Below are positions 16,649 through 25,010 of a stretch of DNA of 34,485 bases, piece after piece. Origin of the DNA: Gammaproteobacteria bacterium. GTDB taxonomy: Bacteria; Pseudomonadota; Gammaproteobacteria; Pseudomonadales; Litorivicinaceae. The stretch covers positions 15,537 through 50,021 of the forward strand of contig PBDH01000019.1 in assembly GCA_002717305.1 (NCBI GenBank), read 5' to 3'. The notes under the pieces are model-generated. The model did not search any database, had not been told where the DNA came from, and was given only the letters and a program-made list of their open reading frames with translations. Position numbers and translations under genes: made by a program. Position 1 is the stretch's first letter, and every line of letters begins with the position of its first letter.

Positions 16649-19072
16649 GTGATAGGGCCCACGCGTTTTTTGATCAGTCTTGGAATTACCACAGCCATTC
16701 TAGCAACGGCCGCGGTAATTGGTGGCTATATATATCTAAAGCCGGGTTTGCCTGATGTTAAGTCGCTCCGTACCGTAAAGTTACAAACACCGTTACAAAT
16801 ATTTACAGCCGACAAACAACTTATCGCGCAGTTTGGTGAAAAACACAGAGATCCAGTTAGTATCAATGAAGTCCCACTCAATCTTATTCGTGCATTCCTA
16901 GCGGCCGAAGACGATAATTTCAGAGATCATGTCGGTATTGACCCCTTTGGCTTAGCTCGTGCGGCTTGGCAGCTGGTATCTAGCGGCCAAATCCAATCGG
17001 GCGGCTCCACGATAACAATGCAGGTAGCCAAAAATTATTTTTTGACCCACGAACGCACCTTCGCCCGCAAATTTCGTGAAATCTTGCTTGCTCTCGAAAT
17101 TGAGAAAACCCTTACCAAAGACGAAATCCTCGAACTCTATTTTAACGTAATTTTTCTTGGTCATCGGGCATATGGCGTAAATGCCGCAGCACAAATTTAT
17201 TACGGAAAAAACCTCGATGAATTAACGTTAGCAGAGGCAGCAATGATTGCGGGATTACCAAAAGCGCCTTCAAAATACAATCCAATCGCAAATCCAGAAC
17301 GAGCTAAGGAACGTCGTGACTGGATTTTAACGCGCATGCTCAATCTTAAATTCATCAAAAAATATGACTTTGAATTAGCAATCCAAGATCCCGTGACCGC
17401 GTCATTACATGGTGTTCACCTGGATCTAACCGCGCCTTATGTAGCCGAAGAAGCGCGAAGGATTGCACTTGGAATCTTTGACGACCGCGCATACACCGAG
17501 GGCCTACGTGTATTCACAACAATTCGTGGTGATTACCAGAGATACGCACAGGATGCTGTAATCCGTGGCCTTATGGATTACGACCGACGTCATGGATGGC
17601 GCGGTACTGAGCGAATACTTTCCGGAACGATGCTATTTGATTGGAAACGACAGCTAAAAAATTTTAATGAGATCGGCCCATTAAAGCCTGCCGTTGTCGT
17701 ATCCGTCACCGAGGAAAAAATCCGAGCCGTTACCTCTGATGAACAATCAGTCACCATCGAAAAGGCCGGATATCAATGGGCACGTGAATACAAAAGCGTC
17801 AATTCTATCGGTCCGGGAATCAAAGATGCTCGGAATTTGGTGGCGCCCGGGGACCTTATCCGCGTAATAGAAGACGAGAATAAATGGTGGCTCGCACAAA
17901 AACCGGAGGTAGAGTCAGGGTTTGTGGCCTTAGACCCACATTCCGGCGCCATCCGGGCAATGATTGGTGGCTTCAACTATTTTGAGTCAAAATTCAATCG
18001 AGCAACTCAGGGCGGCCGTTTGGTCGGCTCAGGAATCAAGCCTCTTATCTACACAGCTGCGCTCGAATCGGGAATGACACCTGCAACACTCATCAACGAC
18101 GCACCGGTTGTATTTGATCAGACGGAGGGTGCAACCGATTGGCGACCACAAAACTCTGGTGGCACGTTTCTTGGCCCAACACGCCTTCGCACTGCCTTAT
18201 ATCGATCCCGTAACTTGGTATCCGTTCGCCTTGTTCGAGAGCTAGGTGTAAGTCGAATTATCGATATCGCTGAGCGTTTCGGAGTCGATCCCACAAAACT
18301 TCCGAGAAATCTTTCCATCTCTTTAGGAACAGCATCTCTTACCCCACTCGATATGGCAGAAATATATGCTATTTTTGCAAACGGTGGATACCGAGTAAAA
18401 AATCATCTCATTGATCGTATCGAATCCACCGACGGTGTTGTGCTCTATCAAACTAGGCCCGTCGGCATATGTAAAAGTGAATGTGATGGACGCACCGTGT
18501 CCATTGATCTTGACCTCGATAACCGAATCCGTCCCGTTAACGCAGATTTGTTTGAAGCAGACTACGCCGACAGAATCGCACCGAGAGTAATTGATGAACG
18601 CATCCACTTCCTGATCAACGACATGTTGAAGGATGTAGTACAACGAGGCACCGCAAAAAAAGCAAAATCTCTTGAGCGATCTGACCTCGCAGGTAAAACG
18701 GGAACCACCAACGATCAAATCGACGCGTGGTTCAATGGTTATCAAAAAGGAATAGTGGCATCTGTCTGGGTCGGTTTTGACCAACCAAAAACCCTGGGGC
18801 GCTCAGAGTTCGGTGGTCGTGCTGCTCTACCAATATGGATTGAGTTCATGAAAAACGCTTTGAAGGACGTTCAAGAGGATGTGTATCAACTACCAACTGG
18901 TGTGGTAGCGGCGCGGATCGATCCAGAAACAGGAGCCAAAGCACGTGCATCTCAGGAAGATACGATGCGTGAATATTTCTTGCTGGAAAATCCCCCGAGG
19001 GAACCATTACCAGAGACCGTAATCCCGGCGGCCGACGGTGAATCACTCCAAACGCCGCAACAATTGTTCTAA
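16649..19072 (+). CDS. mrcA: Penicillin-binding protein 1A (bifunctional transglycosylase/transpeptidase)
   Basis: An 807-residue class A PBP that polymerises glycan strands and cross-links peptides in the periplasm. Residues 7-30 form the membrane anchor. The GT51 domain carries the catalytic glutamate E87 in LAAEDDNFRDH and the motif GGSTITMQVAKN. An OB-like region follows. The transpeptidase domain has SGIK (S461-K464), SRN near 520 and KTGT (from K683). GTG 16649 is the only sensible start: an ATG 20 bases earlier is out of frame and stops at once. The ribosome site is weak (GGAA). The stop overlaps that of the convergent nuclease gene by four bases. Also called ponA in Pseudomonas. Confidence 0.95.
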   Translation: MIGPTRFLISLGITTAILATAAVIGGYIYLKPGLPDVKSLRTVKLQTPLQIFTADKQLIAQFGEKHRDPVSINEVPLNLIRAFLAAEDDNFRDHVGIDPFGLARAAWQLVSSGQIQSGGSTITMQVAKNYFLTHERTFARKFREILLALEIEKTLTKDEILELYFNVIFLGHRAYGVNAAAQIYYGKNLDELTLAEAAMIAGLPKAPSKYNPIANPERAKERRDWILTRMLNLKFIKKYDFELAIQDPVTASLHGVHLDLTAPYVAEEARRIALGIFDDRAYTEGLRVFTTIRGDYQRYAQDAVIRGLMDYDRRHGWRGTERILSGTMLFDWKRQLKNFNEIGPLKPAVVVSVTEEKIRAVTSDEQSVTIEKAGYQWAREYKSVNSIGPGIKDARNLVAPGDLIRVIEDENKWWLAQKPEVESGFVALDPHSGAIRAMIGGFNYFESKFNRATQGGRLVGSGIKPLIYTAALESGMTPATLINDAPVVFDQTEGATDWRPQNSGGTFLGPTRLRTALYRSRNLVSVRLVRELGVSRIIDIAERFGVDPTKLPRNLSISLGTASLTPLDMAEIYAIFANGGYRVKNHLIDRIESTDGVVLYQTRPVGICKSECDGRTVSIDLDLDNRIRPVNADLFEADYADRIAPRVIDERIHFLINDMLKDVVQRGTAKKAKSLERSDLAGKTGTTNDQIDAWFNGYQKGIVASVWVGFDQPKTLGRSEFGGRAALPIWIEFMKNALKDVQEDVYQLPTGVVAARIDPETGAKARASQEDTMREYFLLENPPREPLPETVIPAADGESLQTPQQLF

Positions 19073-19821
19073 AACACTCGGACCCTATTCGTCATATCCT
19101 TTAACTTTAAAGTCCATGGAGCCCTCTTTCGTAACCACTTGGGAGATCTGGACACCCATCCTCGAACCTCAAAACGGATTCCGACTTTTATATTCGGGTC
19201 CGCCTCGGGCAAAAGAACACGCAAACGGCCGTCTAATATAAAAGATTTAGGATTGATGATCTCGGTAACGCTACCCACTCCAAATCGAAAACCATTTTTA
19301 TCCAATGCTTGCATCCGTTCCGGTAACTGGCCAAGTGACCAAAAACCTTTCCTTGCGTCACGAGCATCCCACTCGATAGATGACAAACAACTTACCAAAG
19401 TACTCTGGGGGGGGACGGATACCGTCAAGGCAAGGCCCTCAGCAACTAATAATTCGCCGAGATACTTACTAGTCAACCATAAATTGCCTAGTAATCGACC
19501 GTACCGATCCGCCGGCGCGGGCCATGGTGTGAGGTGAACCTTTTTTCCCAATAACCATTCCGTGATTTTCCGCTTGGCCTCTCGCGCAGATCGACCCTTC
19601 CAGCCTGAATCTTTAAGTTCGAAAGAATTGAATCCGGTCAAACGGACTCGAGAACCGTCATCTAATGAAACAGTATCCCCGTCGATAATCCTGTTGACTA
19701 CAAATTTAGGTGATAATGTTTTTGGGGTTGGACACGGAACTGCAAATACAACGCTCGGGTATACAAGGGCAATAAGAATAGTGGCTTTTACGCTTGTTCT
19801 AGTTCGAAATAGAGCGTCCAC
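19069..19821 (-). CDS. Secreted thermonuclease-like protein (staphylococcal nuclease fold)
   Basis: An SNase-fold protein, probably a periplasmic or secreted sugar-nonspecific nuclease. Conserved parts are RIIDGDTVSL (metal-binding Asp), VRLTGFNSFEL (active-site Arg and Glu) and DRYGRLLGNLW (second active-site Arg), so activity seems preserved. A C-terminal extension of about 70 residues resembles an extra beta-rich domain. The frame is open back to 19911, inside rpmE. I favour GTG 19821, which gives 250 residues and a signal peptide (basic FRTRTSVK, then ATILIALVYPSVVFA); its ribosome site is poor and it overlaps rpmE by 23 bases. A run of eight Gs at 19407-19414 lies inside the gene. A nuclease gene next to rpmE is also found in Pseudomonas. 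Confidence 0.8.
   Translation of the reverse strand: MDALFRTRTSVKATILIALVYPSVVFAVPCPTPKTLSPKFVVNRIIDGDTVSLDDGSRVRLTGFNSFELKDSGWKGRSAREAKRKITEWLLGKKVHLTPWPAPADRYGRLLGNLWLTSKYLGELLVAEGLALTVSVPPQSTLVSCLSSIEWDARDARKGFWSLGQLPERMQALDKNGFRFGVGSVTEIINPKSFILDGRLRVLLPEADPNIKVGIRFEVRGWVSRSPKWLRKRAPWTLKLKDMTNRVRVF
19407..19414. repeat. Homopolymer tract of eight G inside the nuclease gene
   Basis: Eight consecutive Gs on the plus strand (eight Cs in the coding strand) encode the VPP stretch in the middle of the nuclease. A slip of one base would shift the frame and remove the C-terminal half. It is the longest G/C run I noticed; tatC has a run of seven Cs at 31605-31611. Confidence 0.9.
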
Positions 19822-20014
19822 CAAAACGCTTGTTGAAGCGGTCAATGCGACCTCCGGTGTCGAGAACCTTCTGTTTTCCAGTGTAAAAGGGGTGGCACTC
19901 TTGGCATACATCTACGGAAAAGTCTTCGCTCTTTGTTGAGCGTGTTTTGTAAACCGCTCCGCACGAGCAAGTGACCTTCACGTCTGAATACGCCGGATGA
20001 ATATCCGCTCTCAT
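19799..20014 (-). CDS. rpmE: 50S ribosomal protein L31, zinc-binding (C+) form
   Basis: With start ATG 20014 (AGAGG site nine bases upstream) the protein has 71 residues and opens MRADIHPAYSDVKVTCSCG, as L31 should. It carries the four zinc cysteines: CxC near 16-18 and VCQECHPF further on, so it is the zinc-containing C+ type. The end KVLDTGGRIDRFNKRFG is canonical. An in-frame extension to 20083 has no family support. It diverges from priA. Confidence 0.97.
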   Translation of the reverse strand: MRADIHPAYSDVKVTCSCGAVYKTRSTKSEDFSVDVCQECHPFYTGKQKVLDTGGRIDRFNKRFGGRSISN

Positions 20015-20128
20015 GTGTCTAATCCTCTGTATACTCGATGCCGCTATCTCAACCGCTCTGCGCATAAGATGCTGCATCTCCAATTAGACGGCGAATTCTA
20101 ACAAATACTAAGGCGATCAAGGAAGCCT

Positions 20129-22090
20129 ATGTCCAGCTTTTTTATCAAAGTTTTTGTTCCCGGACCTTTTTTCGAGCCGCTCGTCTATGTATCGGAAACC
20201 CCCATCGAAGCGGGCATGAGGGTCCGAGTAGCGCTTGGGTCCCGTGAAATCACAGGAATAACCGATGGGGAAACAGAGAAGCCCAAGACTCTGAAAACCA
20301 TCAAATCTATTTTGTCTATCATTGACGAGTATTCGATTATCAGTGAAGAGCAAAGAGATTTAGTTCAATTTGCGTCAGATTATTATAACGCTCCACTGGG
20401 AGATTTGTTACTGTCCAGTCTCCCGGCCCCGATTCGTAGGGGAAGACCAATACCATCTGCAAAGACAGAATCGGGACTCGCAAGACCCTGCACTTACCGC
20501 ATAACCGACGAGCAATCCAAGGCCATCCAGTCCGTTGACGAATCTTATCATCGCTTTCAATGCTTCCTGCTGCAGGGAGTCACGGGAAGTGGTAAAACGC
20601 AAATCTTTTCCGAATTGATCCATAGAGCGTTAGCACGACAACAACAGGTGTTATTACTTGTTCCCGAGATCGGACTCACCGGTCAAATGGTTGAACGAAT
20701 TAGGGAACAGCTGGATGGTCAGCTTGCTGTTTCTCATTCTGGCCTTGCTGACGGTGCAAGGGCCAGAGCGTTCGTGGCGGCCTCAAATGGTGTAGCTGAC
20801 GTACTCATTGGGACACGATCTACGCTTTTCACTCCGATGCCTCGCCTAGGCTTGATTCTGATTGACGAAGAACATGATGGTGCATACAAGAATCAAGAGG
20901 GATGCCGATACTCAGCTCGAGATCTAGCGGTTGTTAGAGCCCAACAGCGCAGCATCCCCGTGGTGTTGTCCTCGGCGACACCATCATTGGAAAGTTGGCA
21001 CAGGGCAGAGCTTGGAAAATACAAACGACTTCGATTATCCTCCCGACCGCGCCAAAGACCCGCGCCGTTGATGCGTCTTATTGATGCGCGTCAAGATAAA
21101 CCAAGAGATGGGTTAACTGACGCATCACGTCGAGCAATTCGGCAAACCATCGATTGCGAGCGACAAGTTCTAGTTTTTTTGAATCGTCGAGGATACTCAC
21201 CCGTCTTAATGTGTAGGGACTGCGGTTGGGTACCGGAGTGCAGACATTGCGACGCTACGCCCACATTACATAAACAACCCGATTGTCTTTGGTGTCATCA
21301 CTGCGACCATCGCTCAAAAAAGCCTATTGAATGTCCTAAATGTTCTGGCACAAATTTAATTGCTATTGGTCAGGGAACCAAGCGCCTCGAAGAAGCATTG
21401 TCTACATCATTTTCTGATGTCCCCATCATTCGCATTGATCGCGATACCACAGCACGCAGAAGAGCCTTTCAAAAGCTACTAGAACCCGTTACAGACGGCG
21501 ACCCTTGCATCATGGTTGGAACTCAAATGCTCGCCAAAGGTCATGACTTTAAAAACCTTTCAACAGTCATTGTAGCTGACGCGGACCAAGGGCTTTCCAG
21601 CGCAGATTTTCGATCCGTTGAACATTTCGTCCAACTTCTGACGCAGGTTGCTGGCCGTGCTGGACGATATCAAGATCGTGGCCAAGTCCTAATCCAGACG
21701 CACCAGCCTGATTCAGCTTGGATTAATCGTATTCTTAGGCAAGATTATGACCAGATCGCAACAGCAATGATCGCAGAACGTATGCAATTTAACTGGCCAC
21801 CAAGCTCACACTTGGCATTGATAACCGCTCGAGCGAAGACGCTTGCGCCCGTTTTTAACGCCCTCGGAGAAATCGCTCAAAAAATCAGAGCGTTAAATAG
21901 TCCGATCAAGATCTTAGGACCAGCTCCTGCTCCTATGGAACGCCGTAATCGCCAATATCACGGACAATTACTACTCCTTGGTAAGCGTTCCGTAGTTCAG
22001 TGGGTTCTGAAAGTAACCGGCCCATGGGCCTATAAAAGGTACGGAAAGGTATTGATTCAGCTAGATGTCGACCCCCGGAATCTTTGGTGA
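20129..22090 (+). CDS. priA: Primosomal helicase PriA, without the winged-helix domain
   Basis: A 653-residue replication-restart helicase; PriA rebinds stalled forks and reloads the replisome. The N-terminal 3'-DNA-binding domain is at about 1-105. The helicase core has Walker A GVTGSGKT (150-157), the DEEH box LIDEEHDGAYK (near 246) and GTQMLAKGHDF. The zinc region CRDCGWVPECRHC...CHHC...CPKC has eight or more cysteines. E. coli PriA has 732 residues; the shortfall lies almost wholly between RRGRPIP (103-109) and YRITDEQ (123-129), where the winged-helix domain should be. ATG 20129 has AGGAAG. All helicase motifs appear intact. Confidence 0.95.
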   Translation: MSSFFIKVFVPGPFFEPLVYVSETPIEAGMRVRVALGSREITGITDGETEKPKTLKTIKSILSIIDEYSIISEEQRDLVQFASDYYNAPLGDLLLSSLPAPIRRGRPIPSAKTESGLARPCTYRITDEQSKAIQSVDESYHRFQCFLLQGVTGSGKTQIFSELIHRALARQQQVLLLVPEIGLTGQMVERIREQLDGQLAVSHSGLADGARARAFVAASNGVADVLIGTRSTLFTPMPRLGLILIDEEHDGAYKNQEGCRYSARDLAVVRAQQRSIPVVLSSATPSLESWHRAELGKYKRLRLSSRPRQRPAPLMRLIDARQDKPRDGLTDASRRAIRQTIDCERQVLVFLNRRGYSPVLMCRDCGWVPECRHCDATPTLHKQPDCLWCHHCDHRSKKPIECPKCSGTNLIAIGQGTKRLEEALSTSFSDVPIIRIDRDTTARRRAFQKLLEPVTDGDPCIMVGTQMLAKGHDFKNLSTVIVADADQGLSSADFRSVEHFVQLLTQVAGRAGRYQDRGQVLIQTHQPDSAWINRILRQDYDQIATAMIAERMQFNWPPSSHLALITARAKTLAPVFNALGEIAQKIRALNSPIKILGPAPAPMERRNRQYHGQLLLLGKRSVVQWVLKVTGPWAYKRYGKVLIQLDVDPRNLW

Positions 22091-22123
22091 TGTTAAACTC
22101 GCGCCCTCGACTGGAGAGACATA

Positions 22124-23866
22124 ATGAAGGACGCTGTCGCTGCGCTATTCGAAAAGGCGCTCGATCAACTCGTAGAAGAAGGCATCATTCAGGTAACTGA
22201 TCGAAAGCCTGTGAAGATCGAAAATACTCGCGATCCCGCGCATGGGGATTTAGCCACGAATATTGCCATGTTACACGCTAAAAGCGCCCAAATGGCTGCG
22301 CGCGCGATTGCCGAACTTATCATCGATAAGCTACCCCCATCCGAGATGATCCGTCACGCAGAAATTGCAGGTCCTGGGTTTATCAACCTGTATTTAGCGC
22401 AAAAAATCACTTTCGAACCGGTAATCAGTTGTCTCAAGCACAACAAAAAATACGGGAATCATGGAGGCACTAACGAGCGGATCCAGATTGAATATGTATC
22501 GGCCAATCCGACGGGGCCCTTGCATGTCGGTCATGGGCGAGGGGCCGCATATGGCGCCACACTTGTGAACCTGTTGAATGCTCGTGGACATGACGTGGAA
22601 GCAGAATATTATGTCAATGACGCAGGCCGACAGATGGACATTTTGGCTGTAAGTGTTTTTTTACGTTATCTGGAAAATGCTGGCCAATGTATTAGTTTTC
22701 CAACAGCAGGCTACCGAGGTGATTACATCACAGATCTCGGTAATAGGTTGTTACAGAATTCAAGTATTTCGCCACAGATCACATTTAATGAACTACTACA
22801 AAATGTGATAGCCGACACTGAGGAAACAAAGGATGCACATATTGACGGGCTGATCAAGAATACTAAGCATTGCCTTGGTGAGGAATGGCGGCAGCCATTC
22901 AATCTCGCGCTCGCCGCAATTCTGTCTGATATTAAAAGTGATCTATCTGAGTTTGGTGCAACCTTCGATCAGTGGTTCAGTGAAAAATCACTTGTGGAGT
23001 CAGGTGAGGTCGATGCAGTGATTGCGACACTCGAGGACCGAGGACATCTCTATGAAAAAGCTGGTGCTTTGTGGTTCAAGTCCACAAACTTTGGTGATGA
23101 CAAGGACCGTGTGATTCGCAAAGACAACGGCGAGACTACCTACTTTACAAGCGATATCGCCTACATTGCCAACAAATTAACACGTGGATTTAACCGAATT
23201 ATTTACATCTGGGGCTCTGATCACCATGGTTATATAGTTCGAATAAAGGCAGCTGCCCAAGCACTCGGTTTTAACCCAGAGCGACTGACAATCCGATTGG
23301 TACAGTTTGCAAATTTGTATAAAGATGGTGAGCGCCTGCAAATGTCGACACGTTCGGGCTCTTTCGTGACCTTAAGGGCACTGAGGGCCGAGATTGGCCG
23401 AGATGCCTGTCGCTATTTCTATGTAATGCGGAAGGCAGATCAGCACCTTGATTTCGATTTATCACTTGCCACCAGCCAATCAAAAGATAATCCGGTATAT
23501 TACGTACAATATGCTCACGCACGAATATGTCGAGTATTTGAAAGCATTGATGAAACACCATTTGATCAAACCCGTGGCATAAACCACTTGACAGATTTAA
23601 CAACCCAGGAAGAGCTCGATTTAGCGACCACTATTGGTCTATTTCCTGAGGTTGTTAAAAGGGCAGCGGATGGACTGGAAGCCCACCTTGTTTGCTACTA
23701 CCTGCAGGATTTAGCGGCTGATTTCCACAGATGGTACAACGGTAACAGGCTGTTGGTAGAGACATTAGAAGTCAGAGATGCAAGGCTTGCGCTTGCAAAG
23801 GCCGTACAGATTGTCATTCGGAACGGACTTGCTTTGCTTGGCGTCAGTGCTCCGAGGTCGATGTAA
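22124..23866 (+). CDS. argS: Arginyl-tRNA synthetase
   Basis: A 580-residue class I synthetase that charges tRNA-Arg. The HIGH-type motif is HVGH (134-137) in ANPTGPLHVGHGRGAAYGA, and the KMSKS counterpart is MSTRSGSFV (from 407). The N-terminal Add-1 domain and the C-terminal anticodon-binding domain with YYVQYAHARI and NGLALLGVSAPRSM are both complete. A GGAGA site precedes the ATG, 33 bases after priA. Its TAA shares one base with the ATG of the next gene. Confidence 0.97.
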   Translation: MKDAVAALFEKALDQLVEEGIIQVTDRKPVKIENTRDPAHGDLATNIAMLHAKSAQMAARAIAELIIDKLPPSEMIRHAEIAGPGFINLYLAQKITFEPVISCLKHNKKYGNHGGTNERIQIEYVSANPTGPLHVGHGRGAAYGATLVNLLNARGHDVEAEYYVNDAGRQMDILAVSVFLRYLENAGQCISFPTAGYRGDYITDLGNRLLQNSSISPQITFNELLQNVIADTEETKDAHIDGLIKNTKHCLGEEWRQPFNLALAAILSDIKSDLSEFGATFDQWFSEKSLVESGEVDAVIATLEDRGHLYEKAGALWFKSTNFGDDKDRVIRKDNGETTYFTSDIAYIANKLTRGFNRIIYIWGSDHHGYIVRIKAAAQALGFNPERLTIRLVQFANLYKDGERLQMSTRSGSFVTLRALRAEIGRDACRYFYVMRKADQHLDFDLSLATSQSKDNPVYYVQYAHARICRVFESIDETPFDQTRGINHLTDLTTQEELDLATTIGLFPEVVKRAADGLEAHLVCYYLQDLAADFHRWYNGNRLLVETLEVRDARLALAKAVQIVIRNGLALLGVSAPRSM

Positions 23867-24459
23867 TGCGTGATTACTCGACGCAAGCATCGCGACATCG
23901 CCGAATTGGAAAGAAGGCTTCTAGCACTGCGGCTGGGGTTACCTTGAGCATCGTTTTGCTCGGTGTCGTCGCCGTGAGTCTCATTTGGTTGAGCCAAAAT
24001 GCCAATGAGGTAGAAAAGACAAATACGCCTCAACCGGCATTGTCTTCGCCAACAAATCAAATATCTTCAACGAAAGGTCCTAAGGCAGCAGAAAACGCCA
24101 TTGCAGTTGAACAAGAGATTCCAGAAGCACCGGACAACTTTTATACCTTCTACGAGTTGTTGATTTCTGGTGAAGTCCCCATTGATACAGAAGAAGGGGT
24201 GGCAGGCGATGAAGCCGCCGCTGAGAAGTTGAAGAGCAAGATTATTCAGGTCGCCTCATTCAGAGACGCAAAGGCGGCAGAAGACGCCAGGATCACATTA
24301 CTGTTTTTAGACTTAAAAGCACGAGTGATCCCTCCAAGTCAAACCAACGGCGGATGGTATCGAATAACACTTGGGCCCTTTAAAACTATTCGTGACATGC
24401 AGGCGACGGTCGATACACTTACAAAAAATGGTTATAACGCGCTTGTTCGAAAGGAATAA
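23866..24459 (+). CDS. ftsN: Cell division protein FtsN-like, SPOR domain
   Basis: A 197-residue bitopic membrane protein. The basic cytoplasmic start RDYSTQASRHRR is followed by one membrane helix (about 22-42), a low-complexity periplasmic linker, the stretch FYTFYELLISGEV (about 92-104), which resembles the essential FtsN segment that activates septal wall synthesis, and a C-terminal SPOR domain (about 124-196) that binds denuded glycan. Position between argS and hslV agrees with ftsN or SPOR genes in other gammaproteobacteria. It is shorter than E. coli FtsN (319) because the linker is short. It starts on the argS stop (TAATG). Confidence 0.88.
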   Translation: MRDYSTQASRHRRIGKKASSTAAGVTLSIVLLGVVAVSLIWLSQNANEVEKTNTPQPALSSPTNQISSTKGPKAAENAIAVEQEIPEAPDNFYTFYELLISGEVPIDTEEGVAGDEAAAEKLKSKIIQVASFRDAKAAEDARITLLFLDLKARVIPPSQTNGGWYRITLGPFKTIRDMQATVDTLTKNGYNALVRKE

Positions 24460-24461
24460 AA

Positions 24462-25010
24462 ATGGAGCAATTTCACGGGACAACGATTGTATCGGTCAGA
24501 CGAGGTGATCAGGTCTGTATCGGTGGTGACGGACAAGTCACCTTAGGCAATACCGTGATGAAAGGCAACGCTCGGAAAGTAAGACGGCTTTATCACAATC
24601 AAGTCCTCGCTGGATTTGCTGGCGGCACCGCTGATGCCTTCACTCTGTTTGAGCGCTTTGATGCAAAGCTCGAGAAGCATCAAGGAAATCTGACCAGAGC
24701 AGCGGTGGAACTGGCAAAAGACTGGCGACAAGACCGCATGCTTCGCAGATTAGAGGCAATTTTAGCGGTTGCAGATATAGAAACATCTCTGATTATTACC
24801 GGTAACGGAGATGTCATGGAGCCAGAGAATGGAATTATTGCCGTTGGATCTGGAGGGCCATTTGCGCAGGCCGCGGCACTTACACTTCTTCGAAATTCCA
24901 AACTTCCGGCACGTACCATCGTTGAAGAGGCACTAAAAGCCGCTGGCGAGATCTGCATATATACAAATAACAATTTCACGATCGATGAACTGAACGCAAC
25001 CCATGACTGA
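24462..25010 (+). CDS. hslV: ATP-dependent protease peptidase subunit HslV
   Basis: A 182-residue threonine protease, proteolytic core of the HslUV complex. The catalytic threonine is T7 in HG-TTIVSVRRG, so six residues (MEQFHG) must be removed before activity; in E. coli only Met precedes it. GDGQVTLGNTVMKGNARKVRRL, GFAGGTADAF and the end CIYTNNNFTIDEL are typical. It starts two bases after ftsN and overlaps hslU by eight bases. Confidence 0.97.
   Translation: MEQFHGTTIVSVRRGDQVCIGGDGQVTLGNTVMKGNARKVRRLYHNQVLAGFAGGTADAFTLFERFDAKLEKHQGNLTRAAVELAKDWRQDRMLRRLEAILAVADIETSLIITGNGDVMEPENGIIAVGSGGPFAQAAALTLLRNSKLPARTIVEEALKAAGEICIYTNNNFTIDELNATHD

Noticed and set aside
18323..18784. Frame of 153 codons on the minus strand
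   Set aside because: Antisense to the transpeptidase domain of the PBP1A gene; no recognisable domain, signal or ribosome site.
19821..19911. Longer N-terminus of the nuclease
   Set aside because: It lies inside rpmE in another frame and would bury the signal peptide; GTG 19821 is preferred though not proven.
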